NCBI GenBank assembly: GCA_030740335.1
Contig: JASLXL010000003.1
Span: forward strand, 1-10,838
DNA length: 10,838 nucleotides
Direction of reading: 5' to 3'
Origin: SAR202 cluster bacterium
GTDB lineage: Bacteria > Chloroflexota > Dehalococcoidia > SAR202 > CAJWER01
Shown here: positions 1 to 6,504 of the stretch, piece after piece
Layout: the number at the start of each line of letters is the position of its first letter
Position numbering within the stretch: position 1 is the first letter of the stretch
Notes under the pieces: model-generated
The model's input: only the letters and a program-made list of their open reading frames with translations
What the model was told of the DNA's origin: nothing
Databases searched by the model: none
Program-made: the position numbers and the translations under genes

Positions 1-112
1 TGACGGTGTGGGCAGTAGCGTCGGCGTCCACAAGCCTGGCGTGGTTGCGGGGGCTGCGACAGTGTTCGAGGATCTTCTCCCCGTAGAGTTCGTCTAGGTC
101 AGACTGAGCCAT
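1..112 (-). CDS. sufU: SufU/NifU-like scaffold or sulfur-transfer protein, second copy, 3'-truncated by window edge
   Basis: Only the first 37 residues are in the window. They begin MAQSDLDELYGEKILEH and continue with CRSPRNHARLVDADATAHTV. This is the typical N-terminus of SufU/IscU-type proteins (LY..xILEH.rxPRN), just before the expected NPxCGD motif, which lies off the edge. It aligns without gaps to the complete SufU at 2253-2720, with about 14 identical residues in 32, so it is a diverged paralogue and not a recent copy. The ATG at 112 lies inside the end of sufS, giving a 14-bp overlap. I see no good Shine-Dalgarno sequence before it, so translation probably depends on coupling to sufS. 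In the family, SufU accepts persulfide sulfur from SufS; IscU-type members act as scaffolds. Which applies here needs the missing cysteine positions. The cysteine at residue 18 (EHC) is not a usual ligand position. Confidence 0.85.
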   Translation of the reverse strand, partial: MAQSDLDELYGEKILEHCRSPRNHARLVDADATAHTV

Positions 113-1358
113 GGCCGAAGTATCGCAGTGCGGACTTCAGCGAGTCAACGAGGTGGTCGACCTCTTCCTCCGTGTTGTAGAGGTAGAAGCTGGCCCGCGT
201 GGTTGCGGGGACGCCGAGCTTCTGCATGACAGGCATCGTGCAGTGGTGGCCGGTTCGCACGGCGATGCCCTGCTGGTCGAGATATGTTCCCAGGTCGTGG
301 GGGTGAACGTTCGACGTATGGAACGAGATTACACCGCCCCTGTCCTCGGCCGCCTCTGCGCCGAATATGACGAACTCTTCGATCTCCCTCAGGCGTGACA
401 GCGCGTACCCTGTCAGCAGAACCTCATGTCTACGGATATTGTCCATGCCCGTACTATCCAGGTAGTCGACAGCGGCGCCCAGGGCGATGGCGTCGGCGAT
501 GTTGGGAGTCCCGGCCTCAAAACGCATAGGCAGGTCGTTCCAATCAGCACCGTCCAGCGTCACCGATAACACCATCTCTCCTCCCGTCAGGAAGGGATCC
601 ATGGTTTCCAGAATTTCACGCTTGGCGTACAGTACGCCGATACCCGTCGGTCCCAACATCTTGTGCCCGGAAAATGCCAGGAAGTCGCAATCCAAATCCT
701 GCACGTCGACCGGCATGTGGGGCACGCTTTGCGCCCCGTCGATCATGACCGCTGCGCCGACCGAGCGGGCCCTTGCAGTGATCTCCTTTAACGGGTTGAT
801 CGTTCCGAGAGAGTTGGAAGAGTGGACGATCGATACCATTTTCGTACGATCGTTGATGATCGTGTCGATGTCGTCCATCTCCAGCTTGCCATCATCACCC
901 AGACGAAGGTATCGCAGAGTCGCACCTCGCTTTTGCGTCACCACCTGCCAGGGGACCATATTGCTGTGGTGCTCAATCTCGGTCACCACGACTTCATCAC
1001 CTGGCTGCAGGTTCGCCCGCGCCCAACTCCCTGTGACGAGGTTGATTGCCTCGGTGGTGTTGCGCGTCCAGATAATCTCTGAGGACTGGCGCGCCCCAAT
1101 GAAGCGAGCCACTTTCTCCCGCGCTTCCTCGTACCTGTCAGTGGCCTCCATCGATAGTGCGTGGACACCGCGGTGCACATTGGCGTTGTAGCCCTCGTAG
1201 TATTCGGTCAGCGCGCTGATAACCTGGCGTGGCTTCTGGGATGTCGCCGCGTTGTCCAGGTAGACAAGCGGCTTTCCATACACCTTCCTAGACAGGATGG
1301 GGAAATCGTCTCTGATTTTGGCGACGTCGAGCGACGCCTGTTGAGTTGCTTCAGCCAT
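99..1358 (-). CDS. sufS: Cysteine desulfurase SufS (type II, PLP-dependent)
   Basis: This enzyme removes sulfur from L-cysteine to give alanine and an enzyme-bound persulfide, which feeds Fe-S cluster assembly on SufBCD in the cytoplasm. The 419-residue length is normal for the SufS/CsdA class. Visible landmarks are LVYLDNAATSQKP near residues 31-43, the HH pair at 130-131, the cofactor-binding D208/Q210 in MIDGAQS, the PLP lysine K233 in SGHKMLGPTG, and the catalytic cysteine C373 in RTGHHCTMP on the short loop typical of type II enzymes. The ATG at 1358 follows an AAGAGGGA Shine-Dalgarno sequence. The gene sits 41 bp after the Rieske gene and overlaps the second SufU-like gene by 14 bp. SufS enzymes of this kind are slow alone and are activated by SufU, which fits the two SufU-like genes in this operon. 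Confidence 0.97.
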   Translation of the reverse strand: MAEATQQASLDVAKIRDDFPILSRKVYGKPLVYLDNAATSQKPRQVISALTEYYEGYNANVHRGVHALSMEATDRYEEAREKVARFIGARQSSEIIWTRNTTEAINLVTGSWARANLQPGDEVVVTEIEHHSNMVPWQVVTQKRGATLRYLRLGDDGKLEMDDIDTIINDRTKMVSIVHSSNSLGTINPLKEITARARSVGAAVMIDGAQSVPHMPVDVQDLDCDFLAFSGHKMLGPTGIGVLYAKREILETMDPFLTGGEMVLSVTLDGADWNDLPMRFEAGTPNIADAIALGAAVDYLDSTGMDNIRRHEVLLTGYALSRLREIEEFVIFGAEAAEDRGGVISFHTSNVHPHDLGTYLDQQGIAVRTGHHCTMPVMQKLGVPATTRASFYLYNTEEEVDHLVDSLKSALRYFGHGSV

Positions 1359-1399
1359 TGTTCGGTCCCTCTTGGGGGCTTCCTTCGACGGGTAAGAGC

Positions 1400-1705
1400 T
1401 TACAGATCGACCTCAATGTCATTTCCACTTATCCTGACCTTGAATGTGTCGATGGGCAGAAATGCCGGCGACTCGGTAACTTCACCGTTGCGGACGTCGA
1501 ACCGGGCGCCGTGTCGGGGGCACTCAACCTCGAAACCCATCAGTTCGCCCTGATCGAGCGACCCGTCATCGTGGCTGCACACGTTGTCGATAGCGAACAG
1601 GTCGCCCGACGCATTGCAAATGGCTATCTCTCTGCCGCCGGCTTCGTAGACCTTTACCTTGCCAGACGGGACCTCGCTGACTGTACCGACCCTCGTGAAT
1701 GCCAA
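1400..1705 (-). CDS. Rieske [2Fe-2S] ferredoxin (small, non-haem oxygenase type)
   Basis: A 101-residue soluble Rieske protein. The two cluster-binding motifs are plain: C43-S-H45 and C62-P-R-H65, which bind a [2Fe-2S] cluster through two cysteines and two histidines. There is no membrane segment and no second cysteine pair of the bc1-complex type, so it resembles ferredoxin components of ring-hydroxylating oxygenases and the NirD-like group. The start codon is TTG at 1705, placed 8 nt after AAGGGG; no in-frame ATG or GTG precedes the first motif. It lies between the Rrf2 regulator (65-bp gap) and sufS (41-bp gap). Rieske proteins are also known inside SUF operons of actinobacteria, so an electron-donor role in cluster assembly or repair is plausible. 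That role is an inference. Confidence 0.92.
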   Translation of the reverse strand: MAFTRVGTVSEVPSGKVKVYEAGGREIAICNASGDLFAIDNVCSHDDGSLDQGELMGFEVECPRHGARFDVRNGEVTESPAFLPIDTFKVRISGNDIEVDL

Positions 1706-1727
1706 GTAGTCACCCCTTCTAGATATT

Positions 1728-1747
1728 GGGGCGCGGAAGCCCCTTCC
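1728..1747 (-). other. Two mutually exclusive small hairpins between the Rrf2 and Rieske genes
   Basis: In the 65-bp gap the transcript can form GGGGC-(6 nt)-GCCCC (1728-1743) or, using overlapping bases, GGAAG-(3 nt)-CTTCC (1735-1747). Neither is followed by a run of T, so this is not a classical terminator. It could tune expression of the distal part of the operon, but both stems are only 5 bp and chance is a fair explanation. Confidence 0.3.
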
Positions 1748-1770
1748 CTGATGTGATTTATAGTGTCTTG

Positions 1771-2226
1771 TTAGGGCCGGACGGCCAACTCCGCTCCGTT
1801 CTCCGCCTGCGATTCCGTTAGCCTGTCTCGTTCCACCAGATCAGCAATGCTCTTTGAATTCAGCACCGCCTGCATCGCCAGCTCCACTTCCAGCCAAACG
1901 CTGCGCTGTCCGCAGGCCGATGACTGGGTGCAATGTCCCTGCTCGTCGAGGCACCCCACCATGGTCTGTGTGCCACCCAGGTACTCCATCACCATACCCA
2001 TACTGATCTCTGACGGCTCCAGGGCCAGGGAGTGCCCGCCCAGAGGGCCGCGCTGAGTTGTGGTCAACCCGCGCTTTCGCAACGAGTGAAGGACCTGTAC
2101 AAGGTAGGGCTCGGGAATGCCCTGGCGTTTTGAAATATCAGTTGCCCGGACCGGCCCCTCACCGCCGTTGGCGGCCAGGTCTACCAGCGCACGGACTCCA
2201 TAATCGACCTGCATCGGGATATGCAT
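1771..2226 (-). CDS. Rrf2-family transcriptional regulator with Fe-S-type cysteines (IscR/SufR-like)
   Basis: A 151-residue winged-helix regulator of the Rrf2 family. The N-terminus (QVDYGVRALVDLA, residues 6-18) and the recognition helix and wing (IPEPYLVQVLHSLRKRGL, then RGPLGGHSLA near 59-68) are typical. Three cysteines, C92, C99 and C105, have CX6CX5C spacing. IscR uses CX5CX5C for its [2Fe-2S] cluster, so this protein is a probable cluster-sensing regulator with one extra residue in the first interval. W111 follows as in many family members. The start at ATG 2226 has a GGAGG ribosome binding site 7 nt upstream; an internal ATG at residue 5 is possible. Its place inside the SUF operon suggests feedback control: repression when clusters are plentiful and release when they are lacking. 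The likely target is the dyad at 6407-6431. Confidence 0.93.
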   Translation of the reverse strand: MHIPMQVDYGVRALVDLAANGGEGPVRATDISKRQGIPEPYLVQVLHSLRKRGLTTTQRGPLGGHSLALEPSEISMGMVMEYLGGTQTMVGCLDEQGHCTQSSACGQRSVWLEVELAMQAVLNSKSIADLVERDRLTESQAENGAELAVRP

Positions 2227-2238
2227 TACTCAGCCTCC

Positions 2239-2261
2239 ACCGAGTGAGCAAGTCACTCGGT
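2239..2261 (-). promoter_or_regulatory. Perfect 9-bp inverted repeat across the sufU stop / regulator RBS junction
   Basis: In the transcript ACCGAGTGA, a 5-nt spacer, then TCACTCGGT form a perfect 9-bp stem. The left arm ends with the sufU TGA stop codon. The right arm directly abuts the GGAGG ribosome binding site (2234-2238) of the Rrf2 gene. No U-tract follows, so it is not an intrinsic terminator. It could be an mRNA hairpin that affects regulator translation or protects or cleaves the message, or a DNA operator. Its arms differ from those of the promoter dyad at 6407-6431. Confidence 0.6.
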
Positions 2262-2720
2262 CCTCACCGTCTCTTTGTCCCCATGCAACGCCGCTTTCAG
2301 AGTGTTCCACGAAAGGGTCGCGCACTTGACCCTGGTGGGAAAAGCCGCTACCCCGGAGAGCATTTCAAGGTTGCCAAGCGTGTCATCGTCGTCGTGCTCG
2401 TGTTCGGCCTCATCGACGGGGCCCCGCGTCAGCATTTCATGGAATGCGTCAAATGTCTGCTCCGCCTCCGCGACGCTCTTCCCCATGACGCTCTCAGTCA
2501 GCATCGATGCCGAAGCGCGCGAAATCGCACAGCCCGAACCCTGAAATCCGATGTCGGCCACCTGGTCGCCATCTAGCGCCAGATAGATCGAAATCGTATC
2601 GCCACAAAAAGGGTTGAACCCATCGGCCGAGCGGTCTGCACCGTCCAGGAGCCGGAAATTTCTGGGCTTCCGGTTGTGCTCCATTATCATGTCTTGATAT
2701 AGATCTTCTAGCTCTGACAT
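2253..2720 (-). CDS. sufU: SufU, SUF-type sulfur-transfer/scaffold protein
   Basis: A 155-residue SufU-type protein. It carries the conserved metal-binding set: C39 and D41 in NPFCGD, C64 in GSGCAIS and C133 in VKCATLSW. In Bacillus-type SufU these residues bind zinc, and the protein accepts the persulfide from SufS by ligand exchange. The stretch of about 20 residues between the second and third cysteines (roughly 100-122), which separates SufU from IscU, is present and is unusually acidic and histidine-bearing (EAEHEHDDDD). The ATG at 2720 follows AAGGAAGGG. It sits 18 bp after sufD and 26 bp before the Rrf2 gene. A second SufU-like gene follows sufS at the window start, so the two may divide sulfur-transfer and scaffold roles. 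Confidence 0.95.
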   Translation of the reverse strand: MSELEDLYQDMIMEHNRKPRNFRLLDGADRSADGFNPFCGDTISIYLALDGDQVADIGFQGSGCAISRASASMLTESVMGKSVAEAEQTFDAFHEMLTRGPVDEAEHEHDDDDTLGNLEMLSGVAAFPTRVKCATLSWNTLKAALHGDKETVRTE

Positions 2721-2738
2721 ATTTCCCTTCCTTTTAGC

Positions 2739-4070
2739 CTATCCGGCGGATCCTCTGGTCGTTTCGACCGAGATCTGGCTTTGCATCTGTCGCCTGAGCG
2801 GCGCTAGTCTCACACCGTCAATGATCTCGTTAGCGAATCCGACTACCAGAAGCCTGCGCGCCGTATCGTCGTCCAGTCCCCGGCTCGCCATGTAGAAGAG
2901 TGCCTCGTCGGCGATTGCACCGGCGGTCGCCCCGTGGGCGCACTGGACATCGTCTGCATATATTTCGAGGCTCGGCTTGGTGTTGATCCTCGCGCCCTCA
3001 GAGAGCAACAGGTTCTTGTCTGACTGAGTCGCATAGGTCTTCTGTGCATCCTTCCTCACCAGGACTCGCCCAGAAAATACTGCCCGCGACGACCCGTCTA
3101 GGATACCCTTGAAAAGCTGGTCACTTGAGCCGTGAGGCGTCTTGTGGTCAACAGCTATGTGATTGTCAATGTGCTGCTTGCCGGAAGTAGCGTAGAGCCC
3201 CTTCAGGACACAGGAACTGCCGGGGCCGTCCAGAAGCACGCTAAGTCCATTTCGTGCGATCCGGGCGCCCTTTGAGAGCGACGTGGAAAGGAAACTGGCA
3301 TCCCGCTGCAGCGCAATACTGGTCGTGCCGATGTGGAACGCCGCGTCGCTCTCAGCCAGATACCGGTAGTGTTCGATCTCGGAGCCCTCTTCGCCCACGA
3401 TCTCGGCGACCGCATTGGTAAAGTACGTCCCGTCTCCCAGACTCACATAGCTCTCAACCAGTGTGAGCCTGCTGTTCCGACCGACCAGGACCAGCACCCG
3501 GGGATGGGACACAGTGGCCGTCGGGCTGCCTGTTGACACAAACACTAGATGGACCGGTGCGGTAGCTGCTGAATCATCCGGGATCCACACAAACGCGCCA
3601 TCCCTGGCAAATGCGGTATTCACTGCCGTGAACCCGTCCTCATCTACGTTGACATACTTGCCGAAGTGTTGCTCGACTTGGACTCCGTCCACCGACAGCA
3701 CTTCCGAAAGACTAGTAACCTGCGCTATATCGTCGGCAAGCGCGACGGAGAGCGTAGCCGAGTAAATCCCATCCACGAATACCAGCCGGGACCAGCCATC
3801 GTCCCAGGGGGAGACGGCCTTTACACGGTCAAGGCTTACGGCCCCATCCGCCTTCGGCGAAGGCAGGTCGAATGTGGCCCTTCCGATTGGGGCGACGTTC
3901 GTATACTTCCACTGCTCATTACCACGGGTGGCGGTAGGGAATCCGGATTGCTTGAATGCGGCGAGGCCCGTCGCACGAAGCTTGCCGAGCCACGCGGGGC
4001 CATTAACCCCTGGGCTCGCCTCGAACGTGGCGTGGTCCGCAACATACTTGTCGTAGATGGCTTGTGTCAT
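2739..4070 (-). CDS. sufD: SufD, Fe-S assembly scaffold subunit
   Basis: SufD pairs with SufB and two SufC subunits in the SufBC2D scaffold, where nascent clusters form at the SufB-SufD interface. The protein is 443 residues. The N-terminal GNEQWKYTN (50-58) and the C-terminal CAHGATAG with C377 and H379 are family hallmarks; the histidine corresponds to the interface histidine of E. coli SufD. It ends with the usual helical segment (DEALFYMASRGL, then FANEIIDGV). I chose the ATG at 4070, one base after the sufC TAA, because the protein then begins MTQAIYDKY in normal SufD style. A longer reading to 4148 would add 26 unrelated residues that are sufC in another frame. The spacing indicates translational coupling to sufC. 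Confidence 0.95.
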   Translation of the reverse strand: MTQAIYDKYVADHATFEASPGVNGPAWLGKLRATGLAAFKQSGFPTATRGNEQWKYTNVAPIGRATFDLPSPKADGAVSLDRVKAVSPWDDGWSRLVFVDGIYSATLSVALADDIAQVTSLSEVLSVDGVQVEQHFGKYVNVDEDGFTAVNTAFARDGAFVWIPDDSAATAPVHLVFVSTGSPTATVSHPRVLVLVGRNSRLTLVESYVSLGDGTYFTNAVAEIVGEEGSEIEHYRYLAESDAAFHIGTTSIALQRDASFLSTSLSKGARIARNGLSVLLDGPGSSCVLKGLYATSGKQHIDNHIAVDHKTPHGSSDQLFKGILDGSSRAVFSGRVLVRKDAQKTYATQSDKNLLLSEGARINTKPSLEIYADDVQCAHGATAGAIADEALFYMASRGLDDDTARRLLVVGFANEIIDGVRLAPLRRQMQSQISVETTRGSAG

Positions 4071-4071
4071 T

Positions 4072-4836
4072 TTAGACGGTCGAAGTCTCTGAGGCGGGCT
4101 CTCGCAACCAGTCGTAGCCGCGCTCCTCCAACTCCTCAGCCAGTTCACGGCCCCCGGAGCGAACGATGCGACCGTCGATCAGCACATGGACCTTGTCGGG
4201 GACGATATATCCCAGAATTCGCTGGTAGTGGGTCACCAGGAGCGTTCCTTTCTTGGGGCTCCTGCGCCGGTTGATGCCCTCGGAGATGAGCCTCAGCGCA
4301 TCGATGTCCAGGCCGGAGTCCGTCTCGTCCAGGATCGCGAGCGCCGGGTCGAGTATCGCCATTTGAAGCATCTCGTTGCGCTTCTTCTCCCCGCCGGAGA
4401 AGCCCTCGTTCACGGACCGCTTCGTTAGCTCCGTGTCCATGCCGATGTCCTTCGTGGCCGCCCGGTATATCTTGTCGAATTGCCTGGCGTTGAGGGCCTC
4501 TTCACCGCGGTGCTCAAGGAGTGCATCCAGGGCGGCCTTGATGAAGTGGCGGTTGCGCACACCCGGAAGCTCCGGGGGGTATTGGAACGCCAGGAAAAGC
4601 CCGGCCAGGGCCCGCTGGTCCGGCAGGAGCCCTAACAGGTCTTCTCCCTGAAACAGCACCTCCCCTTGCACAACCTCGTACTCCTGCTTGCCGGCCAGGG
4701 TAGAGGCCAGAGTGCTCTTGCCGCTGCCGTTCGGGCCCATTATGGCGTGGACCTGGCCCGTGGGCACCGTTAGGTCGATGCCACGCAGTACCTCCGTTCC
4801 AGCCACCGATACATGAAGGTCTCGAATCTCTAACAT
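4072..4836 (-). CDS. sufC: SufC, Fe-S assembly ATPase
   Basis: SufC is the ABC-type ATPase of the SufBC2D complex; it is soluble and not a transporter. The 254 residues show a full nucleotide-binding set: Walker A GPNGSGKST (34-42), Q-loop Q85 in LAFQYP, signature SGGEKKRNE (147-155), Walker B LAILDE (166-171) followed by the D-loop SGLD, and H-loop H203. FSGGEKKRNE and TDSGLDIDAL are characteristic SufC wording. The ATG at 4836 has GGAG about 13 nt upstream, which is longer than ideal. A perfect AGGAGGT lies 27 nt upstream, too far to serve this start, and no in-frame start codon follows it. The 83-bp gap to sufB is the longest inside the core scaffold genes and holds a palindromic repeat. 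Confidence 0.96.
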   Translation of the reverse strand: MLEIRDLHVSVAGTEVLRGIDLTVPTGQVHAIMGPNGSGKSTLASTLAGKQEYEVVQGEVLFQGEDLLGLLPDQRALAGLFLAFQYPPELPGVRNRHFIKAALDALLEHRGEEALNARQFDKIYRAATKDIGMDTELTKRSVNEGFSGGEKKRNEMLQMAILDPALAILDETDSGLDIDALRLISEGINRRRSPKKGTLLVTHYQRILGYIVPDKVHVLIDGRIVRSGGRELAEELEERGYDWLREPASETSTV

Positions 4837-4863
4837 ACTGGTACCAAAACTCCTGTCTGAATT

Positions 4864-4902
4864 ACCTCCTCTCCCTCCGAGGGAAAGGATTGAGGTGAGG
4901 GG
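4864..4902 (-). repeat. Palindromic interspersed-repeat-like element in the sufB-sufC gap
   Basis: The transcript carries CCTTTCCC, a TCGGA loop and GGGAGAGG, an 8-bp stem with one G-U pair, flanked by CCCCTCACCTCAATC on one side and AGGAGGT on the other. The CCTCACC...CTCCCTC..GAGGGAGAGG pattern resembles a widespread family of short intergenic palindromes seen in many bacterial genomes. Membership is judged from memory of the pattern, not from a search. The stem has no U-tract. It could lower or stabilise message between sufB and sufC. Confidence 0.5.
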
Positions 4903-4919
4903 TCTTCGATCAGCTTTAT

Positions 4920-6380
4920 CTAGCCCACTGCTCCTTCAAGACTGACCCGAAGCAGCTGCTGTGCCTCCATCGCGAACTCGAATGGCAGCTCCTGGAAGAT
5001 GCCCCGGCAAAAGCCGTTGATGATCATGTAGTGGGCTTCCTCTTCGGAGATGCCCCGTTGCATTGCGTAGAAGAGCTGATCATCACTCACCTTCGAGGTC
5101 GACGCCTCATGCTCCATCCTCGCCGTGGGGTTCCGGACATCGATGTACGGAACCGTGTGAGCTCCGCACTTGTCCCCAACCAGCAGCGAGTCGCATTGGG
5201 TGAAATTGGTCGCGCCCTCGGCCGTGGGCATGATCTGCACCAGGCCTCGGTAGGTGCTCTCGCCCAGTCCGGCAGAGATGCCCTTGGCGACGATCGTGCT
5301 CTTTGTGTTTTTGCCGATGTGGGTCATCTTCGTACCGGTGTCGGCTTGCTGATGATTGTTCACCAGCGCCACCGAGTAGAACTCCCCGGTCGAGTTGTCG
5401 CCCTGCAGGATTACGCTGGGGTACTTCCATGTGATGGCCGAGCCTGTCTCAACCTGAGTCCACGAAATCTTGGAGTTCCTGCCAAGGGCCTTGCCACGTT
5501 TGGTCACGAAGTTATAGACGCCCCCGTTGCCATCCTTGTCTCCCGGATACCAGTTCTGGAGGGTGGAGTATTTGATCTCGGCGTCGTCCAGCGCCACAAG
5601 TTCGACTACGGCGGCGTGGAGTTGGTGCGATTTGCGCATCGGCGCGGTGCACCCTTCGAGGTAGCTCACGTATGAGCCCTTGTCGGCGATTATCAGGGTT
5701 CGCTCGAACTGACCCGTGTCTTCCGAGTTGATTCGGAAGTAGGTCATCAACTCCATTGGGCAACGAACGCCGGGCGGTACGTACACGAACGAGCCGTCGC
5801 TGAAGACCGCCGAGTTGAGGGTGGCATAGAAGTTGTCACTGTAAGGGACGACGGAGCCCAGGTACTTCTTGATCAGCTCCGGGTGGGTCCGTACAGCTTC
5901 GCTAACCGAGCAAAAAATGACCCCGGCCTCTTCCAGTGACTTCTTGTACGTCGTCGCGACCGAGCTGGAGTCGAAAATGGCGTCCACGGCCACGCCGGTC
6001 ATCCGTTTCTGCTCCTCGATGGGGATGCCTAGCTTGCCGAAGGCCTCGATCAACTCGGGGTCGACTTCATCAAGACTCTCTGGCTTTGGCTTGTCCGTGA
6101 AGGGAGACGAGTAGTAGCGGATGTCTTGGTAGTCGATCGTCGGAAAATCGACCTTGGCCCACTGCGGACCCTCATGGTCGAGCGTCTCCCAGTGCCGCAG
6201 TGCCTTGAGCCGCCACTCCAGCATGAATTCCGGCTCGTCCTTTTTGGCCGAGATCAGCCGGACGATGTCCTCGTTCAAGCCTTTGGGCGCCTGATCCGCG
6301 TCTATGTCAGTGACGAATCCGTACTTGTAGTCTGAGTCAAGGTCAGACGTGGTTCGTGAAATTACGTTGGGCGTGGCCAC
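4920..6380 (-). CDS. sufB: SufB, Fe-S assembly scaffold subunit
   Basis: SufB is the main scaffold subunit on which sulfur is received and the cluster built, together with SufC and SufD. At 486 residues it has normal SufB length. Landmarks include [18 protein letters not shown] (201-218), [16 protein letters not shown] with C244 (the position of the sulfur-accepting cysteine in E. coli SufB), [21 protein letters not shown] (276-296), [13 protein letters not shown] with C405, and MEHEAS with H424 and E425 in the region of the interface metal-binding residues. The start is GTG at 6380, 10 nt after CCGGAG; no ATG is available nearby. It is the first gene of the SUF operon, about 46 nt downstream of the predicted transcription start. 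Confidence 0.97.
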   Translation of the reverse strand: MATPNVISRTTSDLDSDYKYGFVTDIDADQAPKGLNEDIVRLISAKKDEPEFMLEWRLKALRHWETLDHEGPQWAKVDFPTIDYQDIRYYSSPFTDKPKPESLDEVDPELIEAFGKLGIPIEEQKRMTGVAVDAIFDSSSVATTYKKSLEEAGVIFCSVSEAVRTHPELIKKYLGSVVPYSDNFYATLNSAVFSDGSFVYVPPGVRCPMELMTYFRINSEDTGQFERTLIIADKGSYVSYLEGCTAPMRKSHQLHAAVVELVALDDAEIKYSTLQNWYPGDKDGNGGVYNFVTKRGKALGRNSKISWTQVETGSAITWKYPSVILQGDNSTGEFYSVALVNNHQQADTGTKMTHIGKNTKSTIVAKGISAGLGESTYRGLVQIMPTAEGATNFTQCDSLLVGDKCGAHTVPYIDVRNPTARMEHEASTSKVSDDQLFYAMQRGISEEEAHYMIINGFCRGIFQELPFEFAMEAQQLLRVSLEGAVG

Positions 6381-6406
6381 TGGTGGTAATCTCCGGAGCG
6401 CAAGCG

Positions 6407-6431
6407 TTTGTTGACGAATTAGGTCAACAAA
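6407..6431 (-). promoter_or_regulatory. Candidate operator: perfect 25-bp dyad at the SUF promoter
   Basis: TTTGTTGAC, a 7-bp spacer, then GTCAACAAA form a perfect 9-7-9 inverted repeat. It begins 1 bp downstream of the -10 box and covers the expected +1, where a bound repressor would block RNA polymerase. The 25-bp length and the GAC/GTC inner half-sites are compatible with an Rrf2-family dimer site. The Rrf2 gene in the same operon is the obvious candidate ligand; this link is an inference. Confidence 0.7.
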
Positions 6432-6432
6432 T

Positions 6433-6462
6433 ATTGTAGCGCCATGGCCGTGGTGACGTCAA
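6433..6462 (-). promoter_or_regulatory. Sigma70-type promoter of the SUF operon
   Basis: On the minus strand TTGACG (6457-6462) is followed after 18 bp by TACAAT (6433-6438). This gives 5 of 6 matches to each consensus box with acceptable spacing. Transcription would begin near 6426 and leave a leader of about 46 nt before the sufB GTG. An 8-bp palindrome TGACGTCA (6454-6461) overlaps the -35 box. No intrinsic terminator separates this promoter from the upstream nucleoside hydrolase gene, so some read-through into the SUF genes is possible. Confidence 0.75.
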
Positions 6463-6504
6463 CGATTACACGCTAACTGGCATGTAAAGGGTTTGTGCTA
6501 TGCG

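Noticed and set aside
487..1191. Plus-strand open frame of 234 codons opposite sufS
   Set aside because: It lies wholly inside the well-supported sufS gene on the other strand, has no recognisable domain and shows the low-complexity serine/arginine-rich look of an antisense frame.
1748..1765. TATAAA-like -10 box in the regulator-Rieske gap as an internal promoter
   Set aside because: The best upstream -35-like hexamer (TTGGCC) is 20 bp away and weak, so the promoter call is not supported.
2058..2576. Plus-strand open frame of 172 codons across the regulator-sufU junction
   Set aside because: It is antisense to two clear genes, has no family motif and spans their intergenic hairpin, so it is a shadow frame.
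4071..4148. 26-residue N-terminal extension of SufD
   Set aside because: It overlaps the 3' end of sufC in another frame and is unlike SufD N-termini. The ATG one base after the sufC stop is the natural start.
6481..6504. Terminator after the nucleoside hydrolase
   Set aside because: I looked for a GC-rich stem followed by T residues between the hydrolase stop and the SUF promoter and found none.
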